Shown here: positions 1 to 4,806 of the stretch, piece after piece
Layout: each line of letters begins with the position of its first letter
How positions within the stretch are numbered: position 1 is the first letter of the stretch
Assembly: GCF_015058545.1 (NCBI RefSeq)
Contig: NZ_SVCB01000122.1
Location: 1-7,073, forward strand
Direction: 5' to 3'
Source of the DNA: Veillonella sp.
GTDB lineage: Bacteria; Bacillota; Negativicutes; Veillonellales; Veillonellaceae
DNA length: 7,073 bases
The notes under the pieces: generated by a model
The model's input: the letters and a program-made list of their open reading frames with translations, nothing else
Databases searched by the model: none
What the model was told of the DNA's origin: nothing
Translations under genes and position numbers: made by a program

Positions 1-549
1 GGATTCAATTAAATGAACTAAAACGTCCATGCCTGTATCAGCCGTAATACTAGGCGGTACACTCATTACTAAGCGAGTATCTAAAATTGCAATATTAGGT
101 TGTATTTCATCGGTAACAATCGGATATTTTGTTCCTGTTTCCAGCATTGTGATTACTGAAAAATTTGTTACTTCTGAACCGGTACCACTTGTGGTCGGTA
201 CAGCAATAAACATTAAATCTTTATTGGCTTTAACGCGATTGCCGAAATACAACATAGCTTTCCCCGCATCAATAGCAGATCCGCCACCTACTGCAATAAT
301 TGCATCAGCATTTGATTCTACTAAGTGACTTACACCGGCAGCGACTACTTCAGTCGGCGGATCCGGAACAATATCACTAAAAATCTCTACTTCAGCAAAG
401 TCTAAGTTCTCCGTTACATGTGAAATCATTCCAGACTGAACCATAAATGGATCCGTCACTATGAAAACCTTTTTTACAGGGAGATCACGAAGACCTTGCA
501 ACGCATCTTCCCCTACCCATAGAGTCGTAGGAAATTTAATTTTCTGCAT
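1..549 (-). CDS. eutG: Iron-containing alcohol dehydrogenase, EutG/PduQ type (C-terminus outside window)
   Basis: NAD(H)-dependent group III (Fe-type) alcohol dehydrogenase, probably reducing the aldehyde made by ethanolamine or propanediol breakdown to its alcohol. I translated the minus strand from ATG at 549: 183 uninterrupted codons reach the window edge, about half of the usual ~380-residue family length. The N-terminal Rossmann-like half is complete, with GGGS at residues 88-91 (GGGSAIDAGKA region) and PTTSGTGSE at 118-126, both nucleotide-binding signatures. DTGMDVLVH ends at residue 179, so D175 and H179 match the first two metal ligands of the family; the remaining two histidines lie beyond the edge. 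AGGAGA sits just upstream of the start. The leader carries an ANTAR-type antitermination element, and the neighbours are a cobalamin adenosyltransferase and a B12 riboswitch RNA, which favours eutG over other Fe-ADHs. PduQ or another family member cannot be excluded. Confidence 0.85.
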   Translation of the reverse strand, partial: MQKIKFPTTLWVGEDALQGLRDLPVKKVFIVTDPFMVQSGMISHVTENLDFAEVEIFSDIVPDPPTEVVAAGVSHLVESNADAIIAVGGGSAIDAGKAMLYFGNRVKANKDLMFIAVPTTSGTGSEVTNFSVITMLETGTKYPIVTDEIQPNIAILDTRLVMSVPPSITADTGMDVLVHLIES

Positions 550-572
550 ACATGTTCTCCTGCTTAACAAAT

Positions 573-615
573 AAAAAAAGAAGCCCTCACGGAATACACC
601 CTCCGTTTAAGCTTC
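573..615 (-). terminator. Leader attenuator (intrinsic terminator) of the eutG-like gene
   Basis: On the minus strand GAAGC (615-611) pairs with GCTTC (584-580), extended by ACGGA/TCCGT inside (606-602 with 593-589), and is followed by seven T residues (579-573). It lies between the promoter and the start codon at 549, so it would stop transcription before the gene. Its 5' arm is inside the second ANTAR hairpin, so the two structures exclude each other. Confidence 0.75.
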
Positions 616-643
616 ATTGCAAACCATGCACGCCATTGTACAC
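605..643 (-). promoter_or_regulatory. Tandem-hairpin ANTAR (EutV-like) antiterminator target, eutG leader
   Basis: Two adjacent hairpins with six-base loops, separated by one base. P1 (643-626): GTGTAC, loop AATGGC, GTGCAT, six pairs including two G-U. P2 (624-605): GTTT+GC stem, loop AATGAA, GC, a TT bulge, then AAAC. Both loops have A at position 1 and G at position 4, the known recognition pattern of ANTAR RNA-binding response regulators such as EutV. P2 uses bases that form the 5' arm of the following terminator, so ANTAR binding would permit readthrough into the dehydrogenase gene. The mechanism is inferred from the known family; the pairings are visible here. Confidence 0.78.
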
Positions 644-660
644 GAAAATCTTATAACAAT

Positions 661-689
661 AATTTATACTTAACCCAAAAAAATGTCAA
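661..689 (-). promoter_or_regulatory. Promoter of the eutG-like gene
   Basis: A perfect TTGACA at 689-684 on the minus strand is followed by TATAAA at 668-663 (15-base spacer) or TAAATT at 666-661 (17-base spacer). Initiation near 655 would place the ANTAR hairpin P1 about 12 bases into the transcript. The -10 choice is uncertain. Between this promoter and the terminator at 837-870 lies about 150 bases of AT-rich DNA with no gene; it holds a 12-bp perfect palindrome, ATTATGCATAAT, at 708-719. Confidence 0.6.
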
Positions 690-836
690 TAAAAATTACG
701 TATTTCAATTATGCATAATATATATACTATTTCAAATTTTCTCCGATTTATACCTAAATTAGCAGTTATTTTAACTTGTTCTCTCTTTGACTATGATATA
801 ACACCCGATGACAAAAGGGTTCTTTACACTTATAAC

Positions 837-870
837 AAAAGGGCATGGAGTACTAGCTCCATGCCCTTTT
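837..870 (-). terminator. Strong terminator ending the riboswitch small RNA
   Basis: Perfect 14-bp inverted repeat: AAAAGGGCATGGAG (870-857), six-base loop CTAGTA, CTCCATGCCCTTTT (850-837). It is symmetrical and could work in both directions, but the transcript that needs it is the minus-strand RNA starting near 1173. Confidence 0.85.
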
Positions 871-910
871 CCTATTTTTGAACTAATGTCACACTCCACT
901 GTGCTGTGCT

Positions 911-950
911 CTCTCATCATTGAACGACTAACATTAGTCCATCAATAGAC
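911..950 (-). promoter_or_regulatory. Candidate decoy ANTAR hairpin cluster in the small RNA
   Basis: Three successive six-base loops with A at position 1 and G at position 4: GTCT-ATTGAT-GGAC (950-937), GACT-AATGTT-AGTC (939-926) and CGTTC-AATGAT-GAGAG (926-911, with one G/A mismatch). The first two share bases, so at most two can form together. The AATG loop core is the same as in the eutG and pduO-like leaders. Stems are short. ACTAATGT (938-931) can also pair with ACATTAGT (889-882), giving an alternative fold that would hide the middle hairpin. Confidence 0.5.
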
Positions 951-1027
951 GCACGTCTCTGTGCAAGACAGATTAATACATGCCGGTTTATTTTCTGCAT
1001 TAATTCCAGTGAAGTACTACAATGCCA

Positions 1028-1064
1028 CAAAAACAACATCCTGTCTTACCTCGAAACAGCATGT
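1028..1064 (-). terminator. Riboswitch-controlled terminator T1
   Basis: Directly after the riboswitch, ACAT-G-CTGTTT (1064-1054) pairs with AGACAG-G-ATGT (1046-1036) across a seven-base loop, with one G/G mismatch and one G-U pair, and is followed by TGTTTTTG. Its loop and 3' arm, CGA and AAGAC in 1053-1043, can instead pair with GTCTT and TCG in the B12-box region (1085-1078). This suggests ligand binding frees T1 to form. Confidence 0.65.
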
Positions 1065-1067
1065 GTA

Positions 1068-1158
1068 ATGAAATCCGCGAAAGACCTGACTTAGGCAAAA
1101 GCCATCACAGTGGCGGGACCGTGTTAGATTCTCACTAACTTCCATCGTCAGATTTCAT
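1068..1158 (-). promoter_or_regulatory. Compact cobalamin (B12) riboswitch
   Basis: The minus strand carries the near-invariant cobalamin aptamer core GGTCCCGCCACTGTGA (around 1120-1105). It is preceded by GGAAGTTAGTGAGAATCTAAC (P4 hairpin GTTAG/CTAAC, 1139-1123) and followed by the B12-box-like AAGTCAGGTC. A ten-base P1 closes the aptamer: ATGAAATCTG (1158-1149) pairs fully with CGGATTTCAT (1077-1068), with one G-U. At about 90 nt it lacks the large peripheral arm of classical B12 riboswitches, and the 3' half of the B12 box departs from the consensus. It controls a downstream terminator rather than a ribosome binding site. Confidence 0.88.
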
Positions 1159-1179
1159 ATTTCTATTAATCTAAAAGCA

Positions 1180-1208
1180 ATAATAACATATCTTAATCAA
1201 TTCTGCAA
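1180..1208 (-). promoter_or_regulatory. Promoter of the riboswitch small RNA
   Basis: TTGCAG (1208-1203), 17-base spacer, TATTAT (1185-1180) preceded by TG one base upstream (extended -10). Initiation near 1173 falls 15 bases before the riboswitch P1. It lies just after the stop codon of the adenosyltransferase gene. No terminator is evident between that stop and this promoter, so readthrough could also feed the RNA. Confidence 0.6.
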
Positions 1209-1228
1209 GAACAGGATAATCCCAATAA

Positions 1229-1813
1229 TTATTTTATATTTTTGGTCTTAGCATTATGAAATACTTCAGCACTTCTGGTATAAAATATATCTTCCATACC
1301 TTGTTTAGTGTTTAAGTATCTTGCTAAAGCATAAAAATAGTCTGATAATCGATTAACAAACATAACCAACTCTCCCGGTATTTTCGCGGTCATCTGTAAT
1401 CGAACTATTCGTCGTTCGGCCCGTCTTGCAATCGTCCGTGCCATGTGAATCATACTGGCCTCACGAGTTCCACCGGGCAAAATAAAACGATTAATCTCCG
1501 GTGATTTAGCCGTATACTCATCAATTCGGGCTTCCAACCATGATATAGCATCAACAGGTAAAGTTATTTCTCGATTTAACGACTCCGGAGTTGCTAAATC
1601 AGTACCTACATCAAATAAGAAATGCTGTAAATGTTGTAATTCATTTTTTTCCTCGAATAAAGACGAATCAAATTGCGATATAGCATAACCAATCCACGAA
1701 TTTAATTCATCAATAGTACCATAGCTATCTACTCGATCTGAATCTTTTGATACTGCAATACCGCCCACTAAACGAGTCATGCCCTTATCGCCGGTTTTAG
1801 TGTAAATTTTCAT
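1229..1813 (-). CDS. pduO: Cob(I)alamin adenosyltransferase, PduO type
   Basis: Makes adenosylcobalamin by transferring the adenosyl group of ATP to cob(I)alamin in the cytoplasm; that cofactor is needed by ethanolamine ammonia-lyase or diol dehydratase. The 194-residue length suits the single-domain PduO family. Visible signatures are TKTGDKG (5-11) and RVDSYGTIDELN (27-38) near the ATP site, FILPGGT (110-116), RTIARRAER (126-134) and NRLSDYFY (153-160). Start ATG at 1813 follows AAAGGAG at a normal distance. A consensus promoter and tandem ANTAR hairpins precede it, and the small RNA unit follows. In ethanolamine loci the same role is often filled by EutT, a different family; here a PduO-type enzyme appears to occupy the eutT position. 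Function is confident; the pathway it serves is inferred from neighbours. Confidence 0.95.
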   Translation of the reverse strand: MKIYTKTGDKGMTRLVGGIAVSKDSDRVDSYGTIDELNSWIGYAISQFDSSLFEEKNELQHLQHFLFDVGTDLATPESLNREITLPVDAISWLEARIDEYTAKSPEINRFILPGGTREASMIHMARTIARRAERRIVRLQMTAKIPGELVMFVNRLSDYFYALARYLNTKQGMEDIFYTRSAEVFHNAKTKNIK

Positions 1814-1918
1814 AGTAAAGCTCCTTTCTCATTACATGGTATATAATCATTGAAATACCGGTAATTATAGAGAATATTATGAGAAGCACTAATTTTGCCT
1901 CATTAAAAATCCTCTTTC

Positions 1919-1952
1919 AAAGCCACTATGCTTTATTTACACTTCATTGTGT
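1919..1952 (-). promoter_or_regulatory. Tandem-hairpin ANTAR (EutV-like) target, adenosyltransferase leader
   Basis: P1: ACAC, loop AATGAA, GTGT (1952-1939), possibly lengthened by TTA/AAA-side pairs across an A/A mismatch. P2: AAAGC, loop ATAGTG, GCTTT (1934-1919), a perfect five-pair stem. The linker is four bases. Both loops have A1 and G4, as in the eutG leader. I do not see a clear U-tailed terminator overlapping P2. The later hairpin ATGAGGC...GC-TT-CTCAT (about 1904-1880) lacks a T tract, so how binding would affect transcription is open. Confidence 0.7.
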
Positions 1953-1959
1953 TAACTTG

Positions 1960-1988
1960 ATAATACAAATAAGCCTCATTTTTGTCAA
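1960..1988 (-). promoter_or_regulatory. Promoter of the adenosyltransferase gene
   Basis: Perfect TTGACA (1988-1983), exact 17-base spacer, TATTAT (1965-1960) on the minus strand. Predicted initiation near 1953 coincides with the first base of ANTAR hairpin P1, leaving a leader of about 140 nt. It fires away from the plus-strand GTPase gene. Confidence 0.75.
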
Positions 1989-2114
1989 TTTACTAATTAT
2001 CATAGATTGCTGACTATTTACATTTATTTAAAAATCCTGTATCTTAAAACTACATACAGTAAACTCTTGCTTAACATTCCTTTTTATTATACACCGTTAA
2101 TAAGGAGTGTTTTT

Positions 2115-2555
2115 ATGAAAAAAATTATGTTTGTTGGCCCCATTGGTGTTGGTAAAACAACTCTAACACAGCGAATTGAAGGTGTTGAAATCATTTACGC
2201 AAAAACACAAACGGTTCAATTTCATGACGATATTATTGATACGCCGGGTGAGTTTGTCCAACATAGACTTATGTACAACGCCCTTCTAGTTACTGCTGCA
2301 GAGGCTGACATTTTAGGTTTTCTCATTTCCGCAAAGGAAAAAGAGCAAATGTTTCCTCCGGGATTTGCCAGTCTATTTAATAAGCCTGCTATCGGTATTA
2401 TCACAAAAATGGATTTAATAGATGAAACCGATGATATTGAATTTATTGAAAATCAACTTATAATGACCGGAGCTTCACCCATTTTTAAAATAGGCATCAA
2501 TAGTGACAAAGGAATTCAAGATCTTTTAAGCTATCTTAATATCCTAGGTAAATAA
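2115..2555 (+). CDS. eutP: EutP/PduV-family small GTPase-like protein
   Basis: A Ras-like P-loop protein found in ethanolamine and propanediol microcompartment operons; its cellular role is poorly defined, and acetate kinase activity has been reported for one EutP. The start is ATG at 2115 after AAGGAGTG, giving 146 residues, the family's usual size; an upstream in-frame ATG at 2007 has no ribosome site and would add an unrelated 36-residue tail. G1/Walker A is GPIGVGKT (8-15), G3 is DTPG (42-45), and G4 is TKMD (97-100) in place of NKxD, as in this family. It is divergent from the adenosyltransferase gene and ends at a strong terminator, so it is a single-gene unit. The leader has a small hairpin CTGTAT/ATACAG (2037-2059), but no ANTAR-type pair is visible. 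The -10 may be TATTAT at 2085-2090, without a good -35. Confidence 0.9.
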   Translation: MKKIMFVGPIGVGKTTLTQRIEGVEIIYAKTQTVQFHDDIIDTPGEFVQHRLMYNALLVTAAEADILGFLISAKEKEQMFPPGFASLFNKPAIGIITKMDLIDETDDIEFIENQLIMTGASPIFKIGINSDKGIQDLLSYLNILGK

Positions 2556-2564
2556 TAAGTAACA

Positions 2565-2600
2565 AAAAAGGAAGTGCTTAAATTTTAGCACTTCCTTTTT
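2565..2600 (+). terminator. Terminator after eutP
   Basis: AAAAAGGAAGTGCT (2565-2578) pairs perfectly with AGCACTTCCTTTTT (2587-2600) around an eight-base loop; the 3' arm supplies the T tract. It begins ten bases after the eutP stop codon and could also work in reverse. Confidence 0.9.
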
Positions 2601-2664
2601 ATACTCTATCTCACTCACATATCATTTATAAATACTTTTATATCATTATATCTAAAAACCTCAC

Positions 2665-2708
2665 TATACAAATATCTAAAAATACGTTATAATTATATTG
2701 AGATATTT
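2665..2708 (+). promoter_or_regulatory. Candidate promoter and operator of the 51-residue protein gene
   Basis: TATACA (2665-2670), 17-base spacer, TATAAT (2688-2693). An inverted repeat, AAATATCT (2670-2677) and AGATATTT (2701-2708), flanks the -10 box, and ATATCTAAAAA occurs twice (2648-2658 and 2672-2682). The arrangement could be a repressor site. A leader hairpin TGGCAG/CTGCCA (2719-2724 with 2745-2750) follows. Confidence 0.4.
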
Positions 2709-2771
2709 AGATTTATCATGGCAGTTAATTATTGTTTATAGTTTCTGCCAAGAATATATAGGGAGGTATTT

Positions 2772-2927
2772 ATGAAGTTTGTATCATCAACTGTAACAAC
2801 GGGTATTTCTTTTGGATCCGCCTTGGCCATGGTTATTAGCTATGCCAACTGGCACTCCATCCCTTGGGCCATTCTTCACGGCCTATTCGGATGGTTATAC
2901 GTTATATATTACGCTTTATTCAAATAG
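2772..2927 (+). CDS. Small membrane protein, 51 residues, unknown function
   Basis: An ORF from ATG 2772 to TAG 2927, preceded by a strong GGGAGGT ribosome site (2761-2767) five bases upstream. The protein starts MKFVSSTVTTGISFG and contains SYANWHSIPWAILHG. It has two likely membrane segments, about residues 8-24 and 31-49, joined by a short polar turn with NWHS, and ends in a lysine. The Trp/His-rich turn looks like a conserved motif of small Bacillota membrane proteins, but I cannot name the family or a function. It has its own candidate promoter and is followed by a strong terminator, so it is monocistronic. Confidence 0.75.
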   Translation: MKFVSSTVTTGISFGSALAMVISYANWHSIPWAILHGLFGWLYVIYYALFK

Positions 2928-2951
2928 ATCCCCCTTAATCCCACTCCTAAT

Positions 2952-3001
2952 AAAGAAGAAAGGTCTTGCGACTACCGAGCAGCAAGACCTTTCTTCTTTT
3001 T
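2952..3001. terminator. Bidirectional terminator between the 51-residue gene and gltS copy 1
   Basis: Perfect 18-bp inverted repeat: AAAGAAGAAAGGTCTTGC (2952-2969) and GCAAGACCTTTCTTCTTT (2982-2999), 12-base loop, followed on the plus strand by further T residues. On the minus strand the arm ends in TTCTTTATT. It therefore serves the convergent small protein gene and the gltS copy ending at 3051. Confidence 0.9.
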
Positions 3002-3050
3002 TGTCTTTAATTGTTTATGCTTTCTTTTGAAAAATATGTCGCCACTAGGT

Positions 3051-4363
3051 TTAATGGGCAAAGTAGTTAATAAACCACACAATACAAGGTACCGCAAACA
3101 AGTCTACCAAGAAGGCGCCACACAGCGGTACAATGAGAAATGCTTTAGTAGATTGACCGTATTTTTCAACAACTGCTTTCATATTCGCCATCGCATTCGG
3201 CGTAGCACCCAAACCATGACCGGCCATGCCGGCACACATAATAACTGCATAATAGGATTTCCCCAATACCGGGAATGCCACGAATATGTTATACACAATC
3301 ATGAAAATAACCTGCGACATAAGGATGACAATCATCGGCAATGCCAAGTCGGCCAGTTCCCACAATTTAAGAGTCATAAGAGCCATAGACAAGAAGATGC
3401 CAAGGCACACGTCGCCGATAAGTCCAATGGTCGGATTATGCAATTCCACAAGGTTAAATTTGTCATTAATATTACGCAATAAAACGGCAAAGAACATACC
3501 GCCCACATAGTTCGGTATAGCAAAACCGAACGTTGCTTTTACAAAAACGGCCATTTCCATGCCCACTACCATACAGATGGCGATGATAAAACCATGCAAC
3601 AAGAATACATGAGCCGCCACTTCTTCGCTGATTTCTTTCCCTTCTTCGATTTTTTCAACCGTAAGCGCTTCGTTAACGCTGGTTGTATCCGGTCCGGCCA
3701 CTTGATCTAACTCTTGAGCTAAACCGGCTGTTTTACCTTCTTCCGCTAATTCTTCGTTTTCAGTGGAACGCAGGTTATATTTATTGAGAAAAAATCGAGC
3801 CAAAGGTCCGCCGATTACGCCACCCGCTACAACCCCAAAAGTAGCCGCCGCCATGGCCACCGCTGTAGCACCGTAACCCCCCATGGCTTCTACTTCGGGA
3901 CCGAACGCGCCGGCATTGCCGTGACCGCCTTCCATGGATACGGCGCCCATTAAAACGCCAAGTAGCGGATCAAGACCGAGCACTTTTGACCAAGAAACGC
4001 CAATTACGTTTTGCATGAGTGATAAAAAGGCACACAATGCCCAATAATAAAATAATAGCTTGCCGCCTTTTTTACCAGCTTAAGACTGGCAATAAGACCG
4101 ACCGTTGCAAAGAATGCCAGCATAAACGGCGTTTGCAATATCGTATCCATTTTAACGTTTAAAATATTTGTCTCATGCAGCACTAACATAATCAGTGAAA
4201 ACAATAAGCCGCCCGCCACCGGTGCAGGAATACAGAATCGACTCAAAAAGCCAACTCGATTGACAATAATGCGTCCCAATAAGAGTAGGAAGATTGCCAG
4301 TGCCAACGTAGCAATCATATCAAGCTCAATTACCGGAATCCCTTGATCCATAAAAAAGTTCAT
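3051..4363 (-). pseudogene. gltS: Sodium/glutamate symporter paralogue (copy 1), split by a -1 frame break
   Basis: ESS-family Na+/glutamate symporter. It starts at ATG 4363 with AGGAGG eight bases upstream. The first frame reads about 99 residues that align with copy 2 up to LKLVKK, then runs out of frame and stops at 4004 (119 residues). A -1 shift at 4067-4073 continues GGKLLFYYWALCAFLSLMQN and stays open to the stop at 3051; the rejoined protein would be 437 residues against 428 for copy 2. All family landmarks survive downstream: EGGHGNAGAFGPEVEAMG and the second-half motif GMAGHGLGATPNAMANM, with a hydrophilic acidic linker between the two repeats. By eye the copies are roughly 70% identical. 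The single lesion in an otherwise intact gene argues against long decay. Recent pseudogene, phase variation, programmed frameshifting and sequence error all remain possible. Confidence 0.85.
4067..4073 (-). other. A AAA AAG slippery heptamer at the gltS copy 1 frame break
   Basis: Read on the minus strand in frame from ATG 4363, codons 97-99 are GTA AAA AAG, so the heptamer A AAA AAG is in the exact phase used by the E. coli dnaX -1 frameshift site. Slipping back one base makes the next codons GGC GGC AAG, which restores the GltS frame (LVKKGGKLL). No SD-like stimulator is visible upstream. Downstream only a weak GGCA/TGCC hairpin (about 4043-4031) is seen. One added A in the run would also restore the frame. 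Confidence 0.7.
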
Positions 4364-4377
4364 ACTTTTCGCCTCCT

Positions 4378-4689
4378 AGCCAACACAATACCATTATGGC
4401 TAACACCCGTTTTACATGTAAGTAGCGGCCACACTTGGCCGCCAAAGGCTATAGATTTTCCCAAAAGACTACTATTCTACCGGCTCCCAATCTACTACGC
4501 TTTAATACACTATAGCTACTAGCTACTGCAGACCATGCTACAACTCACTCTACAAATAATGCCCGTTAAATGAATACCAATGTAATCACAATTTTAAGTA
4601 TTCGTTATAAGTTTAAATTCTCCTGCTACGAATTACGTATAACCCAAAAATATAGAATATATAATTTTTAGTCATAATAAAGCAAACTA
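4378..4689 (-). promoter_or_regulatory. Long non-coding leader region of gltS copy 1
   Basis: About 300 bases with no credible ORF. It contains a GC-rich perfect hairpin, GCGGCCA/TGGCCGC with a four-base loop (4425-4442), unusual in this AT-rich DNA and lacking a T tract, so probably a leader structure rather than a terminator. A tandem TAGCTAC pair lies near 4513-4526. Two blocks are shared with the region upstream of gltS copy 2: ATTCTCCTGCT (4617-4627) and AAAATATAGAATA (4647-4659), plus-strand reading. No convincing promoter is assigned. Confidence 0.45.
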
Positions 4690-4734
4690 AAATGCAGTCA
4701 CCAAAGTTGTTTAACAACCACAGTAACTGCATTT
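4690..4734 (-). terminator. Probable terminator after gltS copy 2
   Basis: A compound hairpin about 70 bases after the copy 2 stop codon: outer stem AAATGCAGT/ACTGCATTT (4690-4698 with 4726-4734) and inner stem GTTGTT/AACAAC (4706-4718). On the minus strand it is followed by TAGTTTGC, a poor T tract, so termination may be incomplete and copy 2 transcripts may run into copy 1. Confidence 0.55.
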
Positions 4735-4806
4735 AATCCCACTTCACAGGGCTCACTTTTCTATTATTTGTTTTAGGTAAAAGATTTTTCCGGGTCACCC
4801 CTCACC

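Larger units (their letters stand above)
837..1173 (-). ncRNA. Candidate EutX/Rli55-like riboswitch-regulated small RNA
   Basis: A transcription unit with its own promoter and no convincing ORF, lying between the adenosyltransferase and dehydrogenase genes. In order on the minus strand: initiation near 1173, cobalamin riboswitch (1158-1068), terminator T1 (1064-1028), a cluster of A-x-x-G-x-x-loop hairpins (950-911), and a perfect final terminator (870-837). In Enterococcus faecalis (EutX, between eutT and eutG) and Listeria (Rli55), an RNA with this layout is cut short when adenosylcobalamin binds. Without B12 the long form is made and its hairpins capture EutV, keeping the eut genes off. 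Position between the two genes and element order match that system. Length would be about 340 nt for the long form and about 145 nt for the short form. That it acts as a sponge is inference; the decoy hairpins are the weakest part. Confidence 0.65.

Noticed and set aside
29..328. 99-codon plus-strand ORF
   Set aside because: It is antisense to the alcohol dehydrogenase, whose minus-strand frame is open and carries family motifs; no ribosome site.
708..719. 12-bp perfect palindrome ATTATGCATAAT upstream of the eutG promoter
   Set aside because: Suggestive of an operator, but short palindromes in AT-rich DNA arise by chance and no regulator can be linked to it.
2007..2114. Upstream in-frame extension of eutP to ATG 2007
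   Set aside because: No ribosome site there, and the family begins at the strand leading into the P-loop; ATG 2115 has a good SD.
2812..3030. 72-codon plus-strand ORF overlapping the 51-residue gene
   Set aside because: Runs through a perfect terminator and lacks a ribosome site; the overlapping frame at 2772 has a strong one and a coherent membrane protein.
3027..3510. Plus-strand ORFs of 151 and 74 codons opposite gltS copy 1
   Set aside because: Compositionally odd products antisense to a clear GltS sequence; shadows of that gene.
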